Positions 33,484 through 45,122 of a stretch of DNA of 60,000 nt are shown here, piece by piece. Under the pieces are notes generated by a model. The model searched no databases. It was not told where the DNA came from and saw nothing but the letters and a program-made list of their open reading frames with translations. Positions within the stretch are counted from its first letter, which is position 1. Each line of letters starts with the position of its first letter. Made by a program: the position numbers and the translations under genes. The DNA is from Nymphaea colorata. Lineage: Eukaryota; Streptophyta; Magnoliopsida; Nymphaeales; Nymphaeaceae. Where the stretch lies: contig NC_045139.1 of the NCBI RefSeq assembly GCF_008831285.2, positions 5,742,704-5,802,703 of the forward strand. The letters are read 5' to 3'.

Positions 33484-36400
33484 TTATATTTATAAGCATC
33501 TCAAAGAAGCCTACTGCAATTGTTGGTTTAGAAAGAAAAACCGATCTACAAAGCCAAATTATTTTGGTAAACAATTCTCTATATCATCAAATTAGTTATT
33601 TCATCTCCCTTATGTTTTGGTTTTTGTAATAAGAATCCCTGAGACAAAGTTAACTGCTTTGAAAAAGGGTTACGTGTCGATTTGGCAAGAGGCAGACCAT
33701 GTAGGCAAAGTCATTTTCTATTTTGGAAATCCTTTTGCAAAGAAGCAATCAGAGAACAATGATACGAGACTTTGATGAAGCTAATATGGCTTACTTAGAA
33801 AGAAAGATCATAAACAATCAAAATTTTTAAAAATCAGCTTAGTGGACTCAAAGTATATAAAGCTTTGAATCTCACAAAGTTCTTAAGAGGTGTCTGATTT
33901 ATGTACTAAAAATGCAAAAAATAAGATGTCATGTTCATACCATCCTAAGAACAAGTTTGCATCATCAAACAAAATCTCTATAGAATACCACTTAAGTGTG
34001 GTGTACGTCCATTATTTACATCAACTTGTCATTCAATAGAATGTGCACCATTCAAGGATGCATATCAAATATCCATCAATGGTTCTTGTGGTTGAAAGGG
34101 CCTATAGTGTGAATGGGCTCCATGAATCTCACTCTTGTCTATTCATGAAATGAGTGGTGGCTCAAAGCGGCAAAGATCTAATCATTAGTTAGTTTGACTG
34201 CCTTAAAAATTAACCACATCTTTCTTGAAAGATGTCATAGCTTCATTTAAGAGTGTATTCAACTTTCAATGACAGACCAGCTATTGAAGAGGTTGCTTCC
34301 ATATAAAAACTGCTAGAAATATTTAATCACATTATATGACAAGTCATTTTAGATCAAAGCATTTGTAAGCAAATGCTAGACTGTTGTAGTAAATTCTTTA
34401 GCAAAATCAAGGATGATGAGAATAAGGGGTTGATTATGCGTTGTTGATTGTCAAACAAGTTTGACTCATAATAGACCTTGAGTATATTAGTTTAGCCTTG
34501 TTAGTGTTATCCATTAAGAATGAGATTGCTCGAGCGAGATTTGTGTGAGAAGTACTTGTTCAAAATACTTGAGGCTTTCATCATAACACTGGATACTCAA
34601 CAAGCTTCATGAGCTTCTCCACTACCTCCTCATACCACTAATATCTGACCTTCATGGAATTAGTTATAAGAGCATGCAGTGTTTTGAACTTTTCATTGAC
34701 CCTGATCATTTATCTCTACTAGCAAATTAATGTTGTCGACTACAAGAGTAGAGGACAAAAGCAAACTTCTAGTTCATGATTCAATGGCGTTGAATTTTTA
34801 AATCAAGCGGAACGTGATTAGGCAGAGCATAACAAAATTATGAACTACATCGATTACCTTCTTAGTCAGATTGCAGTTCTTCAACTTCTGATGATGCTTT
34901 CTGTATAGTGCATCGCGCTTTTCTTCATCCGCTACACTTTCATCGCCCTCGCCCTATAATCCAAGGACCTTATCTTAGTTAAACTTCATTCTCCAAGCAA
35001 GAGAACACTTACTACTCTAATAAATAAGTTAATTCCATGCTAATGCTACTAACTTGGTCAGTGTAATAGGTTACTGTATCACTGGTATTGTTGTGATCAA
35101 ATGCTGAAAACAACAAGTTATCTAGGCTTAAAAATAATTGGGAGCTTGTCATGATGACATTGATGTTGTCTTTAACAGGTTTCATGATTTTCTCTATTGC
35201 CTTCTCATACTGATAATCTTCAACCTCCCACAAGCGAACTTTTGGCTTTAGAAAATCCTTGAGCATTTCATTAATTGTTTCTTCTTCTATATCAACATGT
35301 CTGCATATAATATGTGACCTTAATGGAATTAAGTATAAGAGCATGCAATATTTTGATATTTTCATTGACCTTGCTCATTCCTCTCTACCAGCAAATTAAT
35401 ACTGTCGACCACAAGAGTAGATGACACAAGCAAAATTTTAGTTCATAGTTTAGCAACAATGAATTCTCGAATCAAGCAGAACGTGATTAGATGGAGCATA
35501 ACAAAATTATTGACTACAACAGTTATCTTGTCAACCGTATTGCGGTTTTTTTAACTTCTATTGATGTTTCCTGTAAGGTGCAGCATGTTTCTCTTTGTTC
35601 ACTACACTTTCATTAGCCTCATGTTGTAACTCAGAGACCCTCTCTTAGTTAAATTTCATTATTATAAGCAAAAAGACGCTTAATACTCTAATAAATAATT
35701 TTATAAGGAACCAAATTCCTCGCTAGTTCTACTACCTTTATGAGTATAACAGGCTACTATATCACCAACATCGTTGTGATCAAATGCTGAAAACAATAGG
35801 TCATCTAGGCTCTGTTAAAGTACACATTTGTATGGCAGCTATTCGGATAGACCTGAGCCCATCCAGTGACAATTGGTCTGAAGTGGCAGCCTAGAATGTT
35901 TTCTTCCATTTTTTTTAGAGGTGAACCATATTCAACACATATTCCACCTTGAGATGACAATCATATCATTTCTCCTGTCTATCTTTGTTTCATTCTATTT
36001 GCAAGCATCACAAAGATACCTTCCATCAACTGTTGGTTTAGAAAAAAAAAAAACACTTTAAAACCCAAATTTTTTTTGTAGAAAATTGTTTCTATCTCAT
36101 CAAATTAGTCATTTCATCTCTCTTATATTTTGGTTTCTGCAATGAGAATCCCTCAAACAAAGTGAACTACTTTGAAAAAGGGTTATCTGCTGATTTGGCA
36201 AGAGGCAAACCATAATAGGCAGTCATTTTCTATTTTAGAAATCCCTTTGCAAAGAAGAAATCATGGATAGCCAAGATAAGAGATTTTGATTAATTTAACA
36301 TAACTTACTTAGAAGGAAAGATCATAAACAATCAAAATCTTCTAAAAGCCAGTTTAGTAGACACAAAGTATCTAAAGCTTTAAATCTCATAATGCTCCTA

Positions 36401-37100
36401 AGAGGTGTTTGATTTCTATACTGAAGATGTGAAGAATAAGATGTCATGTTCCTTCCATCCTAAGAATAATTTGGCATCATTAAACAAACTCTCTACAGAA
36501 TGTCATTTAAATATGTTCCACATCCTTTGTTTACATCAACTTGTCAATCAACAGTCTGTGTCCCATTCAAAGATGCAAAATAAACATCCACCAAAAGTTC
36601 ATGAGAATGAAGGGGCCTAGAGTGTGGATGGGCTCCAAGAATCCCACTCTTGTCTATTTATGAAATAAATGGTGGCTCAAAGAGGCTAAGACTGTCACCA
36701 GTTAGTTAGACTGCCCTTAGAAATTAACCACATCTTTCTTGAAATTTGCCATTTAAGAGTGTATTCAATTTTCATTGGCTGGTCATAAAGGGTGCTTCCA
36801 TTTGGTTGTTTCTGTATAAAAATTGCTAGAAGCATTTAACCAAATTATGTGGCAGGTTATTTTAGAATAAAGCATTTGTAAGCAAACGCTAGGTTATTGT
36901 GGAAAATTCTTTTGCAAATCCAAGGAGGATGAAAATGAGAGGTTGATTGTATGTTGTTAGTTGTCCAAGGAGTTTATGCTTCAGAAAGGACATTGAGTAT
37001 ACTGTTTGAGCCTTGTCACGGTGTTAGCCATTAAGAAAGAGATTTCTTGAGTGAGAGTTGTGTAAAAGCTTATTCAAAATACTTCGAACTTTCCTCATAA
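33484..37100. repeat. Low-copy tail repeat, copies 2 and 3 (about 2.5-kb tandem)
   Basis: About 33,490-34,590 is repeated at 36,000-37,090. Examples are GTTGGTTTAGAAA near 33,521/36,028 and CTCACTCTTGTCTATT / CCCACTCTTGTCTATT at 34,129/36,646. The intervening 34,600-34,990 and 35,160-35,810 are also related to each other. Remnants of an unidentified protein are seen on the minus strand. Part is shared with 14,266-14,968. Confidence 0.6.
35012..35365 (-). pseudogene. Fragment of an unidentified protein, minus strand
   Basis: A 117-codon open stretch with FLKPKVRLWEVEDYQYEKA and LFLSLDNLLFSAFDHNN. Related pieces appear at 14,705-14,899 and, more broken, near 35,730-35,810 (LLFSAFDHN again). 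Further along the minus strand are pieces like DALYRKHHQKLK (about 34,900) and APYRKHQ (about 35,570). Conservation between copies suggests a real ancestral protein, perhaps from a transposon or captured gene. I do not recognise the family. Confidence 0.4.
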
Positions 37101-38300
37101 TAACAATTTTTCTAGCTAGTTCCTAGAATATAGATGCTAGAGGTGATTGAGGATTAAGGCTCAGTGGAGACATAACAATTGGACCAATAGTGCCCAATTA
37201 AATTTTTTACCTACAACCTTCTTGGATTAGTATTAAGAGTTAACACTCACATTCAAAATGCCATTTTGGTGTTCCACGAGTCATGAAGAAAGTGCAGCCA
37301 CATTCTATGTGTTTGACCTTTGAACCCAATGTCCTTTTAGAGTTTCTAGTAATTAATTTGTTAAAGGGAAGGGAGTAGTCTACATTTTGTTTTGCTGTTC
37401 TATCTCTACTTGCTTGATGCTTGGCTCCTTACTTTTCTATGTAAAAGTTTTAGAAATAACGGAAGGGGACCTTCTCCAACATTTTAAGTTGACAAATGGT
37501 TAATAAGGTTGTTTTGTCTCGGAAGTTGAAACTATTTGCATGAAGCTTCATTTTAGAAAAGTATCTTTGATATATCTGCATCAATATCTTCACTATTTGC
37601 ATGAAGCCGCATTTTAGAAGCAATCTGGTTGTTGCTTGCTTTCGGTAACTTCCACCAGCAACAAATGAGCCAAGAACATGTAAAAACCGCCGTCGCCAAA
37701 CAGAAGCCTATCCTTCCACAGTGTGGGTTATACAAAAGACCAGTACCTAGTTAGGTGTTTGATTTGTGACCTTTATGTGAAAAAGGTCAAGAATTGTGAC
37801 CTACTTAGTATATTTTTTGGCAGCTGTCTAAAACATCCATCTTGTTTGTCTGAGAGGTAAAAAAGAAAGAAAGCTTATGGAGGATTCAAAAGTAGGATTC
37901 GGTATTCATTGAGCTTCTGATAATTTTTATAGCGATTACATGCAATGTAATTGCTGAAAATTTGTGGCATTACATTCTAGGTATCAATGTCTCATATGCT
38001 TTTCAAAATGTCGTCATATGGGTATGGTCTAAAATCTATTTTTGAACACCATGATGTCTAAATAGAATGTTGTAAAGATAGACAATCAATCTAAAATTGC
38101 TAAAATTGTATTTGTTAAGTGATAGCTTTACACACATAAAAAAACTGTTATAAGTACGAACTTTGATGCTTTTAATTACACAAATCACTTCTTTACGGTT
38201 AAAATTGGAAGCGATTTAACAAAATTATTACTGTTCATCTGATCTTTCTCTTCGGTTCAACAAGGGTCATGATTCCCCAATTGCTTGTAGATCCTATCAG
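37101..38300. other. Intergenic upstream of VPS26C
   Basis: Unique sequence with no gene seen. Short open frames (such as 37,553-37,735, minus) have no recognisable content. Confidence 0.4.
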
Positions 38301-38305
38301 CTCCG

Positions 38306-38369
38306 TTGGCAGCCCGAATTAAGCTACAGAACTTGCCTTGGCAGCCCAATTAAGCTATAGAACTTGCTC
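38306..38369 (+). repeat. 32-bp tandem duplication in VPS26C promoter
   Basis: Two near-identical units starting TTGGCAGCCC at 38,306 and 38,338, each containing AATTAAGCTA and AGAACTTGC. They lie 80-145 bp upstream of the start codon, in the proximal promoter or 5' leader. Confidence 0.75.
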
Positions 38370-38403
38370 GCTCGCTCACTGTCTCCCTCCCTACCTCCCT
38401 CCT

Positions 38404-38407
<4 letters not shown>

Positions 38408-38443
<36 letters not shown>
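38408..38443 (+). repeat. CT microsatellite in VPS26C 5' leader
   Basis: About 18 CT repeats ending a few bases before the start codon. Pyrimidine-rich tracts are common in plant core promoters and leaders. Confidence 0.85.
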
Positions 38444-38446
<3 letters not shown>

Positions 38447-38450
38447 GATG

Positions 38451-41400
38451 ATGGCTATAGAGCTAAAGCTGTCTCGAGCAGATCGTATATATCGCCCATC
38501 TGTAAGCATCCCTTATCTTTCGGCCTCCATGAACACCCCTTCCTCTTTTTACAACAGCATATTTATGTGCTCCATCTCTCTATCTCTCTCTCTCTCTGAA
38601 TCATCAGTAAGTAGAGAACTATTCTTGGTTTCCGACTGGTTATTGTTCTTAAAAGTTGTACAACGGTGTGCAGGAACATATTGAAGGAACTATCATCATC
38701 ACCTCTTCGTCACCTATATCACACCATGGCATCAAGATTACCATTAACGGTGCCGTCAATCTGCAGGTGAATTTTCCCTTCTTTCATTTGTTTTGCTTCT
38801 TTCTGTAATATCAATTTCATCTGCATGAAACCATAACACAAGGATCACCTTGCACCAGACAGAAATTTGTTTTACTATTGTAATTTTTTCCGAGTACACC
38901 GTTAAGGGATTCGGGCCACGTCCCATTAACAGCATTCGTCTTAGAGTTGAACCATGGCTGCAAGCGAAGTCGCTGCTCTGGGACTCCATTCCCCCATGAA
39001 AGTTGTTTTGTTAATCCTTCATACTTCATTCATTGGACCACTTTCCAAATTTCGCTTTTCTCATTATTGATTTGTCACATGTTTCTCTGGTCAAATATGG
39101 CTACAACGTGGTGGAAATGTGTAGTGAGGATGGTACTTGAGCGTCCAGTTTTCCAGCCATCCTGATCGGCTCTGAAGGCGCATGACTTGTTTGAGTGCCT
39201 CAGTTTCCCTTGCAGTGACAATGGGAACTGAAGAAATAAGCTGAATTAAAGTTATATCTACGTAATCTTATGATTGCTTCTCATTTGTGGTGTGTCCTCC
39301 TTGTTACTAGGCACGAAGTGGAGTGACCGGGGTGATTGATTCCTTGTACGGTTCGGTCAAACCAATTAAAATCATGTGAGTTTTGTAAATTGCACTGTAT
39401 TTATTTGAGTTTTTTCTTGTAGGTTTGTCTTTATATGTCTTTAGTTATCCTTGTCCGCAACTGCTGATTTCTGTGATGAAGCAGGGCTTCATTTAGGGAG
39501 ACCGCAAGTAAAATGAAAGAACTTCATCTGCATCCATAGTCATCAGAAATCTAACTTATATGGTGTAGCAATGTCTCCAAGTGATTATCATGGAGAGATA
39601 ATATGCAGTATTTCTTGGGCCTGAACCTATCCAGTATACAAATGGATAATCAGTCTTCGGGAAAAACATAAGTGAGAAATGCAAATCCTCATACATTTTT
39701 CAAGTATTTCTCGTCTGTTAGATTTGGGAACAGATATGTTAGTTGATGAGTGTTACTCATACGAAGTTAGCTTCTGTTGGAATTTTGACATAGGATACCA
39801 AATGAAAAGGACCTTGGATGGTCTGTTATGTATAACATCTATTGTAGGATGTTTAATTGCTCGTTATTGCAACTGCTTTTATCAGAAATTGTTGTGGCAT
39901 AGTTATTGTTAGTTAGAAATACATTTGTCAATCCAAGGATAGGTTATCCATTTTGTTCTCTGCAAGGTCTGATGTAGGTGGCAAGAGATAAACATGAATA
40001 ACTAGGACAGTTTGTAGTAATTATTCTTGGACATGGATGGCATTCTAGATTTGGATCCTTTTTTCCTTGAATAAGCAAGCTTTGGATGTTGGAATCTTTA
40101 TATGAACTAGCCAGTAAGGCAGTAATTGTTCATTTGGTAAGTTACTTTCGCAGTGTTCAGTTTGGCTTTGAAACTGCTCTGGTAGCCAGGTTATGTGTTT
40201 GTATGGTATACAATGAGAAAATTGCTCAAGCCTCCTGCTACAATATTTTTGCAAGCTTGTACCAGGAATTCTTTCTTCGCTCTCTTTTTTGTTCGATTTC
40301 GTTCAGAAGCTTGTTGGTTGCTAGTGGGGGTTCCTATAACATGTCTGAACTTAGGCATGTGGGCATAATAGTTTGAGATGCAACTTATTGCATCACTTAA
40401 ACATAATTAAGTTGTCTTCATTTTTCAGAAGTTTGCCACGCTACTGTCTTAGAAAATTGACCATTTTCCATGCACTGTTACAGCCTTGGTGACTAGGAAC
40501 TGAATCAAATTTACTTGGCATGCATTCATCCTGGCTAATGTTTTCTCTTTACAGCACACAGGAAGGTCTTCAGCACACTAGCGTGCTTGTCTACACACGT
40601 CACTTTTGAACTGCATAAGTTTGAGTTCCTTATATTACTTTATTAATTTTGGTTATCAACATCCTAGTCTTATGAAAATGCAGGAGTAAATGTGTTGATG
40701 TAAGTCATTCCAGAAAGCTAGCTGCTGGTAAAACATTGGTAATATATCTGAACTATGTAAGAGAAACTTTGGTACCAAGGTTAAGATGTTAGTTTCTTCA
40801 TATTCATGCATTGGTAACACCAAACATGGGAAGAAAAAAAAATATTTAAAAGGCTTGTTCTTAAACTATTTATACTTTTTTAATATCATCTTATTTGTAA
40901 CTTATGTTTTAGGTCCATAACATTTTCCATCAACTTTGAGAAAACAAAGAAACTACATTCATTTTAGGTCTTTAGGAAAGTAGTTGGTTGTACTGGAACA
41001 GTTTGATATCAAACAAGCAAAAAGAACAGATAACTTGGACCATTGGATTCAAATTGATGTTGGTTCTGTGAAATTCAGTTATATTATCAATTTATCTTAG
41101 GAAATTCATTTGTTTCCTTTGACATTGCCATATCAGGAAGATTATGGACTTCCCATGAAGGTTCTATTTTTAGAATGCCAGTACCATCACATAACAATCT
41201 CTGTGGTAGACTCCAATAAGTAACGTTGTAATGCCTGGATGAGCCTAAGTGATTACATTCTTCGGATCAAACCTTAGCAGTCTAGCAGTAGCTTCATGGG
41301 TCATTCGCTGACATAATCTGCATTATATATGCATATCTGGATAATTGTTTGTTATTTCTACATTTTCTTCATCTAAAGCAGGAGCCCATACATACAAGTC

Positions 41401-44305
41401 TAAATTCTGACAATCCATAACAGGTACCATTCAGTATTACTTTAGCCTCACCAGGATCTGATGAATTTTTTGAGACCTTCCATGGAGAAAATATTAGCAT
41501 ACAGGTATACTTTCTTCTTCTTGGAGAGCTCATAGAACTACCTGACTTTTGTGAAATAGTCAGAACTTTTATGTCAGGTCTTATTTACTTTCAAGATTGT
41601 GCCTTAAACTTTTCTCCATTGATGAGATAAAACTTTATTCCATTGAGATTTGAGAGGTAAATTTGCCCTTTTTTCCTCTTATCCAGGGACTAATCCCTCT
41701 TCCTTCTGTTGTTTACTCTAACCCTTTTTTCCCCTCTTAAGATGCAAATGATTCTTTTTTTTTTCCTCCAGCAAGAAACGATTGCTTCACCATGAATTTG
41801 CTGGTATGTGTGATGAGTGAAATGTTGCATGTTTTGTTTATTTTCAAAAGATATATAGCATTTTAAGAATATGGAAAACTTGGGTGCACTTCTCATATTT
41901 CTGAAGGATGGATCATTTGTTCCTTTTGAAATTGTTCCTTCTTTATGATGACAGGAAGATCTTAGTTTCTTCTGATTTTACCTTTTCTCCTTTCCCTCAA
42001 TTGGATTGGATGCCCATCATCAGAAACTAAAAATCGTGTGTGACCACTACGTTTAATATCTAATCCTTTGTTTTATTCTCCATCTCAGCAACTTTAATGT
42101 TTAACCTCTAAAGGTTATTAGTTTATAATGTCTGACACATTCTTTGATAGTATTTAATAACTGCAGATGTGGTCAGGGGATATCTGCATAAACCATTATC
42201 TATGACTATGGAATTCATTATTGAAAGCGACCGAGGTAAATTTCATAGTGAATTTAGACAATGATCCATGATATGTACTCAAGTGTGTTTGGCTTTTCTT
42301 CTCTCTTTTCAAAATGTGCTAGTTTCACTTTTGGCTTTCTTGACATGCTCTGGCCGTCACTTCCAGCTAAGCTTATGGAGACTATACCTTCTCCTGAAAT
42401 GGTCAGCTTTTACATCACTCAAGACACTCAGAGTCACCAATTATTGCCAGAACTATTATCAGGTTATTCAGTGTTTCTTTCGTATGTTGTCAAGGCAATT
42501 TTAACATAAATAGATTGTTTATCTAGAATTCCTTTTCTGTGACTTTTTTTTTTGTTTTCCGTATTAATGATTGGGAATCAGTGGAACTGGTCGTTGCGTG
42601 GGAGATTGCAGCACCTTAGTCTCTTTTAGAACTTAACCCTTATTTGTGGTATTACAAATATTGACTTGACAGTGATTTGTCACTATTTGACTTTTTTTGT
42701 CATGAATATTCAGCTGGCACAATCCACCATCATTTGTCCTTTAGGGAATGTCGTGTACTTCAGATGGATTTTTGAGTAACAAAGCTACTAGTTTAATAAG
42801 TACATCAAATGATTCATCATTGACTGCAGGAGGTCAAAACCCTTGGTTAAAGTAACAAATTGGCTACTATCAGCAGATTAGGTTTGAAAGTCCAATTTTG
42901 GGACAATGTGAGGAGCTTAAAGTTCGAACCTTGGGAAATGCATTTGCAGTATTTTTCACAGTTCAAAGTCTCTCAGTGGAATGTGCTCATTCAGCATCAG
43001 TTCCTCCACCTAATATGATCAGTCCTCTTCCCAATACTTGAACTTTGACACACATGTTTGGGATGTATAACAGAGCACTTCTTTTCTTGGCATTTTTCCT
43101 AATTTTCAGGTATCATGATCTTTTGCTGTATAAGATTGTAAGTGGTCAATTTATTCCCCCCATGTCTTCTCATTGAGGGTTTTTGCATGTTTAATTTTGA
43201 ACAGTTGAGTAGAAACCTTAAAATCTTGGTTTTCCATTTACTTTTATAAAATAAAATAGAAGTAAAACCTCACTTTGGGCTGTTATGTTGCTTTGACAAA
43301 TTTGAATACACTGAGACAGAACTGAAGGAATCCAAAAGAGAAGCCAAACCTATTACATAATGCCATTACTAGACCTATGCATTGTATACGAGGATCATAT
43401 TGGATCTCATGTCTTTACTGATTTGGTTTTGTAACGTCCTGCTTCATCTGAGTAACAGAATTAGTTACAGAAAACATATCCACTGATGTGTACATTGATG
43501 CAGTTGATACACATGGAAAGCAACTAATTTAGAATGCACCATGCACTGAAATAGGTGTCAAACTTTCATGAACGATGTCAGTTATGTGATTCTAAAACAG
43601 TGTAAATGTTTATGTTGTTTGTACTACGAGTTGACAAACATGATATTGTGGTCATGCAGGTGGTTTTCGTATTTCTGGAAAAATGGTGACCCAGTGCACT
43701 TTGTCCAATCCTTTAACTGGTGATCTAACAGTTGAAGCATCTGCTGCCCAAATAGAGTCCATTGATATTCAGTTGCTTCGCGTGGAATCAATCCTTGTTG
43801 GTGAGAAATTTATAAGTGAGACATCTGTCATTCAAACCACACAGGTAATTAGCATTTTTTCCCTACTGGTATTTGTGAAATTGAGATATCATGGCCCTGT
43901 GCTTTTTCTATATCACAGGTGGCAGATGGAGATGTGTATCGTTCAATGATGCTTCCCATCTACATCATAGTTCCCCGTCTATTGACATGTCCTACAGTTT
44001 TAGCTGGGTAGGTTGCTGCTACCTTTTTAGGTACTTTATTCTCTTTTAAATCGCTGATATCTTTCTGTGTGCTCCTCTCAGTATCCCACTGTTTTTTGTG
44101 AAAATAGGAGGACTCGATTTCTTGTGTTGCTGTCATCAATCCTCATAACCTTTTGAATTCAATACTGGAGAATTTGCTGGTTTCATCAATCTTTTTCCTT
44201 TTCAAATTGGAAACTTGCAGCATGCTTGAGACTTTGGTATTTTAAGGGGGTGAAGTGTACGACTTTATATTTTTCTATTAGTACAACAAATGAACAATCT
44301 ATCAA

Positions 44306-44354
<49 letters not shown>

Positions 44355-44698
44355 TATCATGTGAAAACAAAAATATTGAGATGTTTTCACTAGATTTTTA
44401 ACATTTTTAATATACTCTAAAGATCTTTTGGGTTTCTTTTCTGATGCACATCTTCTAACTATTACCTTTTTAATGCAGACAATTTTCAATAGAGTTTCAG
44501 GTCTCTATAGTTATAACATTTCGCTCAGAGTTGTCAAAACTGTATCCCAAAGGTGATCTGAGGACTCCCAAACCATGGGTAAGATCTGGTTTTCAGTATA
44601 TCTGCAGCCATTTCCTCTGATATATTGTGACATCTGATTCCTTGAACTTTCAGCTGGCAATGCAAACACTTCCTTTGAGATTGATAAGAACCAAGTGA
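38451..44698 (+). CDS. VPS26C: VPS26C (DSCR3-like) retriever/retromer-type arrestin-fold subunit, complete
   Basis: Eleven exons: 38,451-38,501; 38,674-38,766; 39,311-39,375; 40,684-40,738; 41,424-41,504; 42,151-42,235; 42,367-42,462; 43,660-43,844; 43,919-44,007; 44,479-44,578; 44,654-44,698. All introns are GT-AG and the phases close, giving 314 residues, which fits the family. The N-terminus MAIELKLSRADRIYRPS and blocks YLHKPLSMTMEFIIESDR, SFYITQDTQSH, GDLTVEASAAQIESIDIQ, ADGDVYRSM and IYIIVPRLLTCP are typical of plant VPS26C. The protein acts on endosomes in cargo recycling. In plants VPS26C has been linked to a retriever-like assembly with VPS35A and VPS29. An in-frame ATG immediately precedes the chosen start (38,448) and would add one Met. 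The largest introns are 3, 4 and 7. Confidence 0.92.
44308..44351. repeat. TA microsatellite in VPS26C intron 9
   Basis: About 22 TA repeats between exons 44,007 and 44,479. Confidence 0.85.
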
Positions 44699-44896
44699 AA
44701 AATATCACTTGAAGTGGAGGGATGAATCAATGTCACTGCTCGTCGCATGCACTTCCTGACGGCCAGTCTTCTGCCCAACAATGTACCATGAATAAAATTT
44801 GATATGTGAATTGTATGCCTTTTGTTCCTTAATTAAAATCAGAACTGCAAAAGCAATCCCAAACGTTGTTACATCCACCGTCCCAAACGTTGTTAC
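44639..44896 (+). repeat. VPS26C last exon/3' region, copy 1 of tandem duplication
   Basis: A segment of about 258 bp holding the acceptor, last exon and 3' untranslated region. It is repeated at 44,897-45,122 and resumes after the hAT element at 48,470. Both copies share TTGAACTTTCAGCT, AATAAAATTTGATATG and AACGTTGTTACATCC. Confidence 0.85.
44791..44796 (+). terminator. Likely polyadenylation signal of VPS26C
   Basis: AATAAA 93 bp after the VPS26C stop codon. A second one lies in the duplicated copy near 45,039. Confidence 0.5.
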
Positions 44897-45122
44897 ATCC
44901 TTGAACTTTCAGCTAGCATGCAAACACTTCCTTTGAGATTGATAAGAACCAAGTGAAAATATCACTTGAAGTGGAGGGATGAATCAATGTCATTGCTCGT
45001 CGCACGCACTTTCTGTCGGCCACTCTTCTGTACCATGAATAAAATTTGATATGTGAATTGTATGCGTTTTGTTTCTTGATTAAAATCAGAACTGCAAAAC
45101 CAATCCCAAACGTTGTTACATC
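44897..45122 (+). pseudogene. Duplicated VPS26C last exon, broken
   Basis: The acceptor TTTCAG is kept. CTGGCAATGC of the true exon has become CTAGCATGC, losing one base, so the frame would stop after LACKHFL. It is downstream of the real stop and polyadenylation signal and probably untranslated. Confidence 0.75.

Larger units (their letters stand above)
15840..35420. repeat. Tandem segmental duplication, unit B
   Basis: This is the second copy of the CASPL-bearing unit, collinear with unit A. It differs by the copia element at 23,552-28,242 and by small insertions such as 29,345-29,575. It lacks the 376-bp insertion that unit A has at 9,580-9,955. Similarity along 28,250-33,420 to 7,700-13,080 is high by eye. 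It stops abruptly near 33,469, where the repeat-end motif GGCTCTGCCCCT appears. Confidence 0.75.
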
